Part shown: one piece after another, positions 23,946 through 32,515 of the stretch
Layout: each line of letters starts with the position of its first letter
Numbering within the stretch: position 1 is the first letter of the stretch
Source of the DNA: Sphingomonas sp. LR60
GTDB lineage: Bacteria > Pseudomonadota > Alphaproteobacteria > Sphingomonadales > Sphingomonadaceae
Assembly: GCF_036855935.1 (NCBI RefSeq)
Contig: NZ_JASPFK010000001.1
Location: forward strand, 779,501-843,500
Length of the DNA stretch: 64,000 nt
Reading direction: 5' to 3'
Position numbers and translations under genes: made by a program
Notes under the pieces: model-generated
Seen by the model: only the letters and a program-made list of their open reading frames with translations
What the model was told of the DNA's origin: nothing
Database searches by the model: none

Positions 23946-26768
23946 ATGCGCCAGCGCAACCTCGCCACGCTTCTTCTCCTGACGACCACGCTGGTCGCCC
24001 CCGCGGCGCTGGCGCAGGTCGCTCCCGCTCCGTCGGCGCCGGCCGGCCCGCCGCAGACCAGCACCACGTCGCCCGGCCCGGCGACATCCGCAGACCGTCA
24101 GGCGGAGGCGACGCAGGATGCCGTGCCGGGCGGTGCGGACGATCAGGCGGAAATCTCCGCGCCCGGCGTCGACGCCAGCACCGCTGGCGACATCGTCGTG
24201 GTCGGACGCAACATCCCGAATGCGGTCCGCGCCACGGCGCAGGTCGTCAACGTGCTGTCTAGCGCGGATATCGCCCGCACGGGTGAGGGTGATATCGCCG
24301 GCGCGCTGACCCGCGTCACCGGCCTGTCGGTGGTCGGCAACGGCTATGTGTTCGTGCGCGGTCTGGGCGATCGCTATTCGTCGGCGCTGCTCAACGGTTC
24401 GCCGCTGCCCAGCCCCGAACCGCTGCGCCGCACCGTTCCGCTCGATATCTTCCCGACGACGGTGGTCGGCTCCGCGCTGGTCCAGAAGACCTATTCGGTC
24501 AATTATCCCGGCGAGTTCGGCGGCGGCGTCATCAACCTGACGACGAAGGCGATCCCGGACGAGAATTTCTTCACGGTCGGCGCCTCGGGCGGGATCGATA
24601 CCGAGACGACCGGACGGCTCGGCTATACCTATTTCGGATCGAAGACCGACTGGCTCGGCTATGACGGCGGCGAGCGCAACGTTCCCGATTTCATCAAGCA
24701 GGCGCCGCTCGGCAATGGCGTGATCCCCAGCGCGCAGGTGCTGCAACTGTCGAACGCACGGACGACGCTGCTCCAGCGCAACAGCGACATTCCCGCCAAC
24801 TACTCCGGCAGCCTCGATCTCGGCGTCACCGGCGACATCGGCGGAACGCGCGTCGGCCTGATCGGCAGCGTCGGCGTGTCGAACAACTGGCGCACCCGCG
24901 ATGCGGTGCAGCAGGACACCGTCAGCAACGACGGCACGCTCCGCAACGATTTCCAGACCGTCATCACCGACAATCGCGCGGTGGTGAACGGGCTGCTCGG
25001 TTTCGGCGCGGAATTCGGCGAGAACAAGATCCGCTGGACCAACGTCTATATCCACGACACGCTCAAGCAGGGGCGCGCCTCGGCGGCGACCGTGTACAAC
25101 AATTCCAGCGGCAACCCGCTGTTCCAGCAGAACACCAGCTGGTTCGAGCGCAAGCTGATCGAGACGCAGCTGGTCGGCGAGTTCAAGCCGGTGCAGGATC
25201 TCTCGATCGACCTGCGCGGCGCCTATGCCAATTCGCAGCGCAATTCGCCGTACGAGCGGCAGTTCATCTATCTCTGCAACACCTCGCTCAACACCGACCT
25301 CAGCAATGCGCCGGTGTCCGACACCGGGGTGAGCTGCCCGGGCGTGTGGCAGGCGACCAACGCCTTCGACCGCTTCGCGACGGTGGTGTTCAGCGAGCTG
25401 AACGAGAACCTCTATTCGGGTCAGGCGGACGTCGCGTACAAGTTCCAGGGCGAGCGCCCGATGACCTTGTCCGCGGGCTATTATTATTCGGAGAACGAGC
25501 GGACCTCGACGCGTCTGCCGTTCACCTACCAGACGGTCGCGGGCGGTGCGATCCCGTTCCCGTGCAATCTGTTCCGCCCCGATTACCTGCTGTCGCCCGA
25601 TGTGGTGAACGGCTGTCCGGTGCCGGGTGCGGGCAGCCCGACCGACACCGCGGTGCAGATGCGCTTCGACGCCGGACAGAACGGCTCATACGCCTATGAC
25701 GCGCTGCTGCGCGTCCACGCCGGCTATGTGCAGGCCGAGGCGGAGGCGTTCGACGGCGTCCGCGCGATCATCGGCGTCCGCTACGAAACCGCGACGCAGC
25801 GCGTCACCCCGATCAATGCGACCGGCACGCGTCTGAAGAACGATTACTTCCTCCCGGGCGCGACGCTGACGTGGAATTTCGCGCAGGACATGCAGCTGCG
25901 CCTCGCCGCGTCGAAGACGCTCGCGCGCCCGCAGTTCCGCGAGCTGGCCCCGCAGGCGTTCCGCGACTTCGAATCGGATCGCCTGTTCTTCGGCAACCCG
26001 CGGCTGAAGGACTCGCAGCTCTACAATCTCGAGGCGCGTTACGAATGGTTCTTCGCGCGTGACCAGCGGATCACGCTCGCCGGCTTCTACAAGCGGATCG
26101 ACAATCCGATCGAGCAGGTCGGCTTCTTCCCGACCCCCGATGCCCGCCTCCAGACCGGGTTCACCAACCTGCCGCGCGCCAAGCTGTACGGCGCCGAGAT
26201 CGAAGCGCAGAAGTACATCCCGCTCGACTTCATCTCCGAAGGCATGGCGGGCAAGCGCGCGGTGGTGATCGCGAACTATACCTGGACGCATTCGGCGCTC
26301 ACCGCCGATCGCACCTGCGTGCCCGGCGTGCTGGAAGGGACGACGCTCGGCGGCTGCCAAGCCAATTTCGCGCCCGCCGCCAGCCTGTTCCGCAACGGCG
26401 CGCCGCTCACCGGCCAGTCCGACCACCTCGTCAACCTGCAACTCGGGTTCGAGGACAAGGACAATGGCACGCAGGCGACGCTCTTGTTCAACTACGCCAG
26501 CGAGCGCGTGACCAACCGCGGCCCGTCGCTGCTCGGCGGTGCCGGCTTCCAGCCCGACATCATCGAAAAGCCGGGCATCCGCCTCGACTTCGTCGCGCGA
26601 CAGACCGTCGATTTCATGAGCAAGAAGGTCGAGATCAAGGCCGAGATGCGCAACCTGACCGGCACGCGTTATCAGGAGTTCCAGATCTTCGAGGGCGGCA
26701 ACCGCGTCGACATCAACAACTACCGCCTCGGCCGGCTGTTCACGCTCGGCGCCAGCGTGACCTTCTAA
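23946..26768 (+). CDS. TonB-dependent outer-membrane receptor
   Basis: A 940-aa outer-membrane protein: signal peptide (LATLLLLTTTLVAPAALAQ), a Pro/Ala linker, then a plug domain with DIVVVGRNIPNAVRATAQV and YVFVRGLGDRYSSALLNGSP, and a large beta-barrel closing in YRLGRLFTLGASVTF with the expected terminal Phe. Energised by TonB-ExbBD, it should import a bulky ligand. The GLGDRYSSALLNG type is common in sphingomonads next to secreted beta-helix lipoproteins. It shares the upstream array with the lipoprotein gene, and a strong hairpin follows the stop. The substrate is not deducible. Confidence 0.93.
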   Translation: MRQRNLATLLLLTTTLVAPAALAQVAPAPSAPAGPPQTSTTSPGPATSADRQAEATQDAVPGGADDQAEISAPGVDASTAGDIVVVGRNIPNAVRATAQVVNVLSSADIARTGEGDIAGALTRVTGLSVVGNGYVFVRGLGDRYSSALLNGSPLPSPEPLRRTVPLDIFPTTVVGSALVQKTYSVNYPGEFGGGVINLTTKAIPDENFFTVGASGGIDTETTGRLGYTYFGSKTDWLGYDGGERNVPDFIKQAPLGNGVIPSAQVLQLSNARTTLLQRNSDIPANYSGSLDLGVTGDIGGTRVGLIGSVGVSNNWRTRDAVQQDTVSNDGTLRNDFQTVITDNRAVVNGLLGFGAEFGENKIRWTNVYIHDTLKQGRASAATVYNNSSGNPLFQQNTSWFERKLIETQLVGEFKPVQDLSIDLRGAYANSQRNSPYERQFIYLCNTSLNTDLSNAPVSDTGVSCPGVWQATNAFDRFATVVFSELNENLYSGQADVAYKFQGERPMTLSAGYYYSENERTSTRLPFTYQTVAGGAIPFPCNLFRPDYLLSPDVVNGCPVPGAGSPTDTAVQMRFDAGQNGSYAYDALLRVHAGYVQAEAEAFDGVRAIIGVRYETATQRVTPINATGTRLKNDYFLPGATLTWNFAQDMQLRLAASKTLARPQFRELAPQAFRDFESDRLFFGNPRLKDSQLYNLEARYEWFFARDQRITLAGFYKRIDNPIEQVGFFPTPDARLQTGFTNLPRAKLYGAEIEAQKYIPLDFISEGMAGKRAVVIANYTWTHSALTADRTCVPGVLEGTTLGGCQANFAPAASLFRNGAPLTGQSDHLVNLQLGFEDKDNGTQATLLFNYASERVTNRGPSLLGGAGFQPDIIEKPGIRLDFVARQTVDFMSKKVEIKAEMRNLTGTRYQEFQIFEGGNRVDINNYRLGRLFTLGASVTF

Positions 26769-26776
26769 GCCGGAGG

Positions 26777-26804
26777 GCCGGCGCTTTCGTCTCGCAGCGC
26801 CGGC
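26777..26804 (+). terminator. Hairpin downstream of the TonB receptor
   Basis: GCCGGCGCT (26777-26785) pairs perfectly with AGCGCCGGC (26796-26804), eight bases after the stop. It lacks a long U tract. Confidence 0.6.
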
Positions 26805-26830
26805 TACCGTACGGAGGAAGCAAACAATTC

Positions 26831-26905
26831 GTCATTGCGAGCGTAGCGAAGCAATCCAGGGCCGGACCAGGACGCCCTGGATTGCTTCGCTACGCTCGCA
26901 ATGAC
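26831..26905. repeat. Perfect 75-bp palindrome, copy 2
   Basis: Identical over all 75 bp, including the 11-bp centre, to 1821-1895. It lies between the convergent TonB receptor and 2OG oxygenase genes. Confidence 0.9.
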
Positions 26906-26935
26906 GGAAGAAAGGCGGCCACGCTTGGTCGTCTT

Positions 26936-27565
26936 TCACCACCCCCAGGCGCGCTCGCGATACCATTTGGTGATGATATATTTGGTCCCGGCGCGCACCT
27001 TCATCCCGTGATGGATCGTCGCCGGGTTGAGCGTGCCGTCGGGGCGGCAATTGTTCCAGCAGACCAGCTTGCCCAGCTCGGGCTGGATCGTCTTGTCGAC
27101 CGCCTTGAACCGCGTCGCGCCGCCCGCCTCGGGCTCGTTGAGATAGATCATCGCGGTCCAGGTGCGATTGCCCGCGACGCTGCAATAGCGCGCGAAATCC
27201 GCGCCGTTCGGCTCGAAATAATCGGTATGCGCCTTGAACTCCTGCCCCACGGCATAGCGTTGCCCCTGGACCGGCTCGCCGTGCAGCGGGTCGAGCCCCG
27301 TCGCGCCCGCCAGCGCCGCATCCACCTCCGCCACCACCGGATTGGTCGCGGGCAGGTCGCAGGTCTCGCTGGTGCGGAACGCGGTGTCGCCGTTCGGATC
27401 GGCGATCGTCGACGGGCGACGGCCGATGTCGATCAAATCGACCAGATGCGCACACGCATCGGGCGACAGGAACGCGCGTTTGATGAACAGCGTCAGCTTG
27501 GGGCTAGGCAGCCGCTGGAAACCGGGCGAGGCGGCAAGCCGGGCGGCGATCGGGTCGGTGGCCAT
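26936..27565 (-). CDS. 2-oxoglutarate/Fe(II)-dependent oxygenase, prolyl 4-hydroxylase type
   Basis: A 209-aa cytosolic dioxygenase. The iron triad appears as HTD (in FKAHTDYF) and the distal His of IHHGMKVRAGTKYIITKW, where the Lys after the His binds 2-oxoglutarate. The middle FARYCSVAGNRTWTAMIYLN is typical of P4Hc-like enzymes, which hydroxylate proline or other substrates using O2 and 2-oxoglutarate. The ATG at 27565 is preferred because the upstream extension would be a spurious hydrophobic leader. It is divergent from gspC with about 118 bp between. Confidence 0.88.
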   Translation of the reverse strand: MATDPIAARLAASPGFQRLPSPKLTLFIKRAFLSPDACAHLVDLIDIGRRPSTIADPNGDTAFRTSETCDLPATNPVVAEVDAALAGATGLDPLHGEPVQGQRYAVGQEFKAHTDYFEPNGADFARYCSVAGNRTWTAMIYLNEPEAGGATRFKAVDKTIQPELGKLVCWNNCRPDGTLNPATIHHGMKVRAGTKYIITKWYRERAWGW

Positions 27566-27612
27566 CGCGGGTTTGTGCCACAGGTGAAGGTCCGCGCCCA
27601 AGCACAGAAATA

Positions 27613-27642
27613 TTACACAAAGCCGCAATACCCACGTAATAT
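27613..27642 (+). promoter_or_regulatory. Candidate promoter of the gsp operon
   Basis: TTACAC (27613-27618) and TAATAT (27637-27642) are separated by 18 bp, 41 bp before the gspC start, in the only AT-rich stretch between the divergent genes. Confidence 0.35.
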
Positions 27643-27683
27643 GGTTTACCTAAGCGGCCGTTCGCGGGGAGTTGGCCTGGCCG

Positions 27684-28580
27684 ATGCGATTGAAGTTCGA
27701 TGCCCGTGCGCGGGCGATCCTGCGGCGGCTGCCCGTGGTAAATATCTACTCCGCGGCCGAATTGGCGCTGCTCGCGGTGCTGGCGGTGCAGTGCGCGCGG
27801 CTGGCATGGGTGCTGCTCACCCCCGTCGCGCCGCTAGGCGCATGGGTGCCCGCCGGGCCGACCGTGCCTGCCGATGCGGCCGGCGTGCTCGCCGGCTTCG
27901 ATCCTTTCTACCGCGTCAGCGGCGCGGCACAGGCGCAGGGGCCGAGCGCGGTGACCTCGCTCCAGCTCACGCTGTACGGCACCCGCATGGACGATGCGCA
28001 GGCGCGCGGCGCGGCGATCATCGCCGGCCCGGACGGCGTTCAGAAGAGCATCGCGGTGGGTGAGGAGGTCGTGCCCGGCGTCACGCTCAAGGCGGTCGCC
28101 TTCGACCATGTCACGCTCGATCGCGGCGGTCGGAACGAGGATCTGTTCCTCGATCAGTCGTCCAGCAGCGGCATCGTCACCGCGCCCGCCGCCGACCCCG
28201 CGCAGAACCCGCCGCCGACATCGGTGCCGCCGGCCGGCGCGCCCGGCCCCGCCGCGCCGCTCGAGACGCCGAGTGGCGGGCCGGTCGCCCCCGGTGCCGC
28301 CAACGTCTCGCCGCAGCAGCTTCGTCAGGAAATCAACGCGATCCCGCGCATCGAAGGCGGCAAGGTCACCGGGGTCACCGTCCGCGGACAGGGCGGGACG
28401 GCGTTCCGCGCGGCCGGGCTGCGCGACGGCGACGTCATCACCACCGTCGCGGGTCGCCCGATCAGCGGCCCGTCCGATCTCGAAATGCTCACCCGCGCGC
28501 GCGCGTCGGGCGGCACCCTGTCCCTCACGGTCGAACGCGGCGGCCAGCCGCTGCCGCTCACCATTCCGGTAACACGATGA
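27684..28580 (+). CDS. gspC: Type II secretion system protein C
   Basis: A 298-aa inner-membrane clamp protein that links the T2SS inner platform to the GspD secretin. It has a cytoplasmic basic start, a single membrane helix around residues 22-41 (SAAELALLAVLAVQCARLAW), a periplasmic HR domain (SLQLTLYGTRMDDAQARGAA), a Pro/Ala-rich linker and a C-terminal PDZ domain (AAGLRDGDVITTVAGRPISG). First gene of a twelve-gene operon, it overlaps gspD by four bases. The ATG at 27684 is used; a TTG at 27672 is possible. Confidence 0.93.
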   Translation: MRLKFDARARAILRRLPVVNIYSAAELALLAVLAVQCARLAWVLLTPVAPLGAWVPAGPTVPADAAGVLAGFDPFYRVSGAAQAQGPSAVTSLQLTLYGTRMDDAQARGAAIIAGPDGVQKSIAVGEEVVPGVTLKAVAFDHVTLDRGGRNEDLFLDQSSSSGIVTAPAADPAQNPPPTSVPPAGAPGPAAPLETPSGGPVAPGAANVSPQQLRQEINAIPRIEGGKVTGVTVRGQGGTAFRAAGLRDGDVITTVAGRPISGPSDLEMLTRARASGGTLSLTVERGGQPLPLTIPVTR

Positions 28581-30793
28581 ACCGCACCGCCACTTTCCTG
28601 TCCCCGCTCGCTCTCGTCGCCGCTGCGCAGCCGGCGCTGGCGCAGACCACGCTCAATGTCCGCGATGCCGATATCCGCGCCTTCATCGCCGATGCCGCGA
28701 AGGTCACCGGGCGCACCTTCATCATCGACAATCGCGTGCAGGGTAAGGTGTCGGTCGTCACCGATCGCCCGTTGTCGCGCAGCGAATATCTGGAGGTGTT
28801 CCTCTCGACGCTGCGCGCCAACGCGCTGATCGCGGTGCCGACCGCCAATGGCGCATTCCGCGTCCAGCCGATCGACAATGCCGCCAGCCAGCCAGGGCGG
28901 ATCGGACTGGCGGGCGCGCAGCGCAACCAGCTCGTTACCGAGATCATCCGGCTGCGTTCGGTCGACGCCGCGCAGGCGGTCGATACGGTGCGTCCGCTGG
29001 TCAGCGCGCAGGGCTCGGTCACCGCCAATCGCGGCGGCAACAGCCTGGTCGTCGTCGATTTCGCCGACAATGTCCGGCGGGTGCGCGAAGTGGTACGGCG
29101 GATCGACGCCGACACCTCGGCGACGCGGATCGTCGCCCTCAAGAACGCGCGCGCCAGCGAGGTCGCGACCGCGCTGACGGGATTGCTCGGCGGCGGTGCG
29201 CAGGGCGGTGCGGCGGCGGCGACCGGCGGTGCCTCGGCGGTCGCGATCGAGAGCAGCAACGCGGTGGCGCTACGCGGCGATCCGCAGACCGTCGCGCGGC
29301 TCGCCGGGCTGGCGCGCGAACTCGACCAGAACGCCCGCAACGCGACCGAAATCCGCGTCGTCTTCCTCGAGAACGCCGACGCCAATCAATTGCTGCCGGT
29401 GCTCCAGCAACTCGTCGGTCAGGCACCCGACGCGGTCCAGGAACAGGGGCTCAGCCGCACCGGACTCAGCACGTCGAGCACCGGCGCGACTGGGGTCGGC
29501 GCGACCCCGCAGCCCGCGACGCGCAGCCAGTCGCAACAGACCACTACACAGCAATCGGGCAGCCAGCCGCAGCAGGCCGCGATTCGCGGCGAAGGCGCGC
29601 GCACCGCCGCGGTGGTGACGCGCTATGCCGGCGCGAATGCGATCGTCGTTGCCGCCCCCGCCGACGTCCAGCGTCAGCTCGCCGAGGTGATCCGCAAGCT
29701 CGACCAGCGCCGCCAGCAGGTGCTGGTCGAGGCGATCGTCGCCGAAGTGTCGGACAGCACCGTCAACCGCCTCGGCGCGCAATTCCTGCTCGGCAACATC
29801 GACGGTGGCGCCTTCGCCGCCTCGACGTTCAGCAATTCCGCCCCCAACATCCTGCAGATCGCTGGCGCCGTCGGCGCGCAGAAGCTCGGCAGCACGCAGA
29901 CCACGGTCGTGTCGCCGGACGGGACGCGCACCACCACCAACGTCAACAACAGCGCGTCGAACCAGCTCACGCAATCCGCGATCAGCTCGATCATCGGCTC
30001 GCAAGGCGGGTTCGGCGGGTTCGGCGGGCAGATCGGCAGCACGATCTTCGGCGCGATCATCAACGCGGTGAAGAGCGATACGCAGTCCAACCTGCTGCAA
30101 GTTCCGCAGATCATGACGCTCGACAATCAGGAAGCGCATACCCTGGTCGGGCAGGAGATCCCGATCACCACCGGCGAGGCGCTGTCGAACAATTTCGACA
30201 ATGCCTTCCGCACGACGCAGCGGCAGAATGTCGGCATCGGGCTCGACGTGCGGCCGCAGGTCAATTCGTCGGGCACGATCAAGATGAACCTCCATCTGGA
30301 GGTCAGCTCGATCGCCGGCCCGGTCAGCAGCAACAATTCCGACCTGATCCTCAACAAGCGCGAGGTCGAGACGGTACTGACCGTCGACGATGGCGCGATC
30401 GGGGTGATCGGCGGACTGCTCTCCGACGAGGAGCGGCGGACGATCGAGAAGATCCCGTTCCTCGGCGACATTCCGATCCTCGGCAATCTGTTCAAGAGCA
30501 AGGCCAAGACCCGCGCCAAGTCGAACCTGATGATCTTCATCCGCCCGACGGTGATCCGCTCGGCGGAGGAGAACCGCCGCGTTACCGAGCGCCGCTACGG
30601 CTATCTGCGCCTCCAGCAGGGCTTGCAGGACCCGACCGTCGAGCCGTCGATCGACGAGCTGGTGCGCGATTATATGGGCGCCACTCCGCCGCTGCCCGCA
30701 CCGGGCGAGCCGGGCAGCATCGAGGACCCGCGCGTCGGCGTGCCGGTCTATCGCAACTCGACGAGCGTCATCACCGGGGGCAAGCGCAAATGA
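28577..30793 (+). CDS. gspD: Type II secretion system secretin D
   Basis: The 738-aa outer-membrane secretin forms the exit channel. It has a cleavable signal (PLALVAAAQPALAQ) and N0 domain LNVRDADIRAFIADAAKVTG. The N1-N3 repeats contain the signature KNARASEVATALTGLLGG and a Gln/Ser/Thr-rich spacer, and the secretin core carries NVGIGLDVRPQVNSSGTIKM and VPQIMTLDNQEAHTLVGQEI. It ends with an FKSKAKTRAKSNLMIFIRPT stretch and a short Pro-rich S-like tail. ATGA overlaps couple it to gspC and gspE. Confidence 0.96.
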   Translation: MNRTATFLSPLALVAAAQPALAQTTLNVRDADIRAFIADAAKVTGRTFIIDNRVQGKVSVVTDRPLSRSEYLEVFLSTLRANALIAVPTANGAFRVQPIDNAASQPGRIGLAGAQRNQLVTEIIRLRSVDAAQAVDTVRPLVSAQGSVTANRGGNSLVVVDFADNVRRVREVVRRIDADTSATRIVALKNARASEVATALTGLLGGGAQGGAAAATGGASAVAIESSNAVALRGDPQTVARLAGLARELDQNARNATEIRVVFLENADANQLLPVLQQLVGQAPDAVQEQGLSRTGLSTSSTGATGVGATPQPATRSQSQQTTTQQSGSQPQQAAIRGEGARTAAVVTRYAGANAIVVAAPADVQRQLAEVIRKLDQRRQQVLVEAIVAEVSDSTVNRLGAQFLLGNIDGGAFAASTFSNSAPNILQIAGAVGAQKLGSTQTTVVSPDGTRTTTNVNNSASNQLTQSAISSIIGSQGGFGGFGGQIGSTIFGAIINAVKSDTQSNLLQVPQIMTLDNQEAHTLVGQEIPITTGEALSNNFDNAFRTTQRQNVGIGLDVRPQVNSSGTIKMNLHLEVSSIAGPVSSNNSDLILNKREVETVLTVDDGAIGVIGGLLSDEERRTIEKIPFLGDIPILGNLFKSKAKTRAKSNLMIFIRPTVIRSAEENRRVTERRYGYLRLQQGLQDPTVEPSIDELVRDYMGATPPLPAPGEPGSIEDPRVGVPVYRNSTSVITGGKRK

Positions 30794-32370
30794 TCTTGCG
30801 GACCGGCGCGGAGATCGACGCGGCCGCCGCGCCGCTGCCGCCCGCCCCGGACGGCGCGACCGTGCTGACCGATGCGGTGCCGGTCGTGCCGCCGGTCGCC
30901 TTGCCTTATGCCTTCGCGCGCAAGTTCGGCGTCGTGCTCGATGGCGACGCCGTGGCGCTGCGCGAGGGCAGCGATCCGCGCGCGCTGATCGAGGTGCGGC
31001 GCGTGCTCGGGCGCGCGTTCGATGTCGCGGTGGTTGCGCCGGCCGCCTTCGACCGCTTGCTCAGCGACAATTATGCGATGGACGGGCAGGCGACCGCCGC
31101 CGCCGCCGTCGGCATGGGCGACGAACTCGACCTGCTCGCCGATGGCTTGCCGACCGCCGAGGATCTGCTCGACACCGCCGACGACGCGCCCGCGATCCGG
31201 CTCATCAACGGTATCATCGCCGATGCCGCGCGCAACGGCGTGTCGGATATCCATATCGAGCCGTACGAGACCGGGCTGGTCGTGCGAATGCGGATCGACG
31301 GCGTGCTGCGCGAGACGCTGCGGATGCCGCCGCATGTCGCGCCCGTCGTGGTCAGTCGTATCAAGGTCATGGCCCGCCTCGACATCGCCGAGCGGCGCGT
31401 GCCGCAAGACGGGCGCATGGGGCTGACGCTGGGCGGCAAGCTGCTCGACGTCCGCGTCTCGACCCTCCCGAGCCGCGCGGGCGAACGTGTCGTGCTGCGT
31501 ATTCTCGACAAGGAGAATGCCGGCATGGACCTCGACGCGCTCGGGATGAGCGCGCCGATGTACGCGTTGCTGCGCGAGGCGATCGCGGAGCCGAACGGCA
31601 TCGTGCTGGTGACGGGCCCGACCGGCAGCGGCAAGACGACGACGCTCTACGCGGCGCTGCGCCTGCTGAACGACGGCAGCCGCAACATCCTGACCGTGGA
31701 GGACCCGGTCGAATATGCGGTCGAGGGCGTCGGGCAGACGCAGGTCAACGCTAAGGTCGGGCTGACCTTCGCCGCGGGCTTGCGCGCGATCCTGCGGCAG
31801 GACCCCGACGTGGTGATGATCGGCGAAATCCGCGACCGGGAAACCGCCGAGATCGCGGTGCAGGCGTCGCTGACCGGCCACCTCGTGCTGTCGACCGTCC
31901 ACACCAACGACGCGGTCGGCGCGATCACGCGGATGCGCGACATGAAGGTCGAGCCGTTCCTGCTCGCCTCGACGTTGCGCGCGGTGATCGCGCAGCGCTT
32001 GGTGCGTCGCCTGTGCAAACATTGCGCACGCCCGGTGCCAGCATCGGAGACGGTCGCACCGCTGCTCGGCATCGATCCGGCGAAGATTGTCTACGAGGCG
32101 GTAGGCTGCGAGAATTGCAACAGAACCGGCTTCCGCGGCCGGATCGGCGTCTACGAAGCGGTGCGCGTCGACTCGACCGTCCGCCGCCTGATCAACGAGG
32201 GCGGCGACGAAGACGCCATCGCGCGCCACACCTTCGTCAACAACGACACGCTGGCCATCGCCGCGCGGCGGCTGGTGGAGAGCGGGCAAACCACTGCGGA
32301 AGAAGCGATTCGCGTCTCCCGCAGCGAAAACGTCGACGCCGCCGAAGCCGCGATCGCCGATGCGCATTAA
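30790..32370 (+). CDS. gspE: Type II secretion system ATPase E
   Basis: The 526-aa hexameric ATPase drives pseudopilus assembly from the cytoplasmic face. Walker A VTGPTGSGKTTTLYAALR is near residue 277, followed by the Asp box (ILTVEDPVEY), Walker B (LRQDPDVVMIGEIRDRETA) and His box (GHLVLSTVHTNDA). A C-terminal zinc tetracysteine, CKHCARP...CENCNRTG, is characteristic of GspE. It overlaps gspD by four bases, but a 145-bp gap holding inverted repeats separates it from gspF, the only such gap in the operon. Confidence 0.96.
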   Translation: MILRTGAEIDAAAAPLPPAPDGATVLTDAVPVVPPVALPYAFARKFGVVLDGDAVALREGSDPRALIEVRRVLGRAFDVAVVAPAAFDRLLSDNYAMDGQATAAAAVGMGDELDLLADGLPTAEDLLDTADDAPAIRLINGIIADAARNGVSDIHIEPYETGLVVRMRIDGVLRETLRMPPHVAPVVVSRIKVMARLDIAERRVPQDGRMGLTLGGKLLDVRVSTLPSRAGERVVLRILDKENAGMDLDALGMSAPMYALLREAIAEPNGIVLVTGPTGSGKTTTLYAALRLLNDGSRNILTVEDPVEYAVEGVGQTQVNAKVGLTFAAGLRAILRQDPDVVMIGEIRDRETAEIAVQASLTGHLVLSTVHTNDAVGAITRMRDMKVEPFLLASTLRAVIAQRLVRRLCKHCARPVPASETVAPLLGIDPAKIVYEAVGCENCNRTGFRGRIGVYEAVRVDSTVRRLINEGGDEDAIARHTFVNNDTLAIAARRLVESGQTTAEEAIRVSRSENVDAAEAAIADAH

Positions 32371-32380
32371 GCCGCTACAT

Positions 32381-32507
32381 ACTCCCCTCCCTGTCAGGGA
32401 GGGGCCGGGGGTGGGTGGCGTGTCCGCGATACGTCTGAGTGTGCGCCCCCGGCTCCGTACCACCCGAACCCTACCCACACCCACCCCTCCCTGACAGGAA
32501 GGGGCGG
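32381..32507. repeat. Inverted-repeat insertion between gspE and gspF
   Basis: CCCCTCCCTGTCAGGGAGGGG near 32385-32405 and ACCCCTCCCTGACAGG near 32482-32497 bracket about 75 bp that contain no ORF. They look like the two ends of a small palindromic element. Every other junction in the operon is an overlap. Confidence 0.65.
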
Positions 32508-32515
32508 GTAAGGTC

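Noticed and set aside
22113..25055. A 980-codon minus-strand frame across the lipoprotein and TonB receptor
   Set aside because: Shadow of two well-supported plus-strand genes; its composition is Arg/Ala/Gly-rich with no domains.
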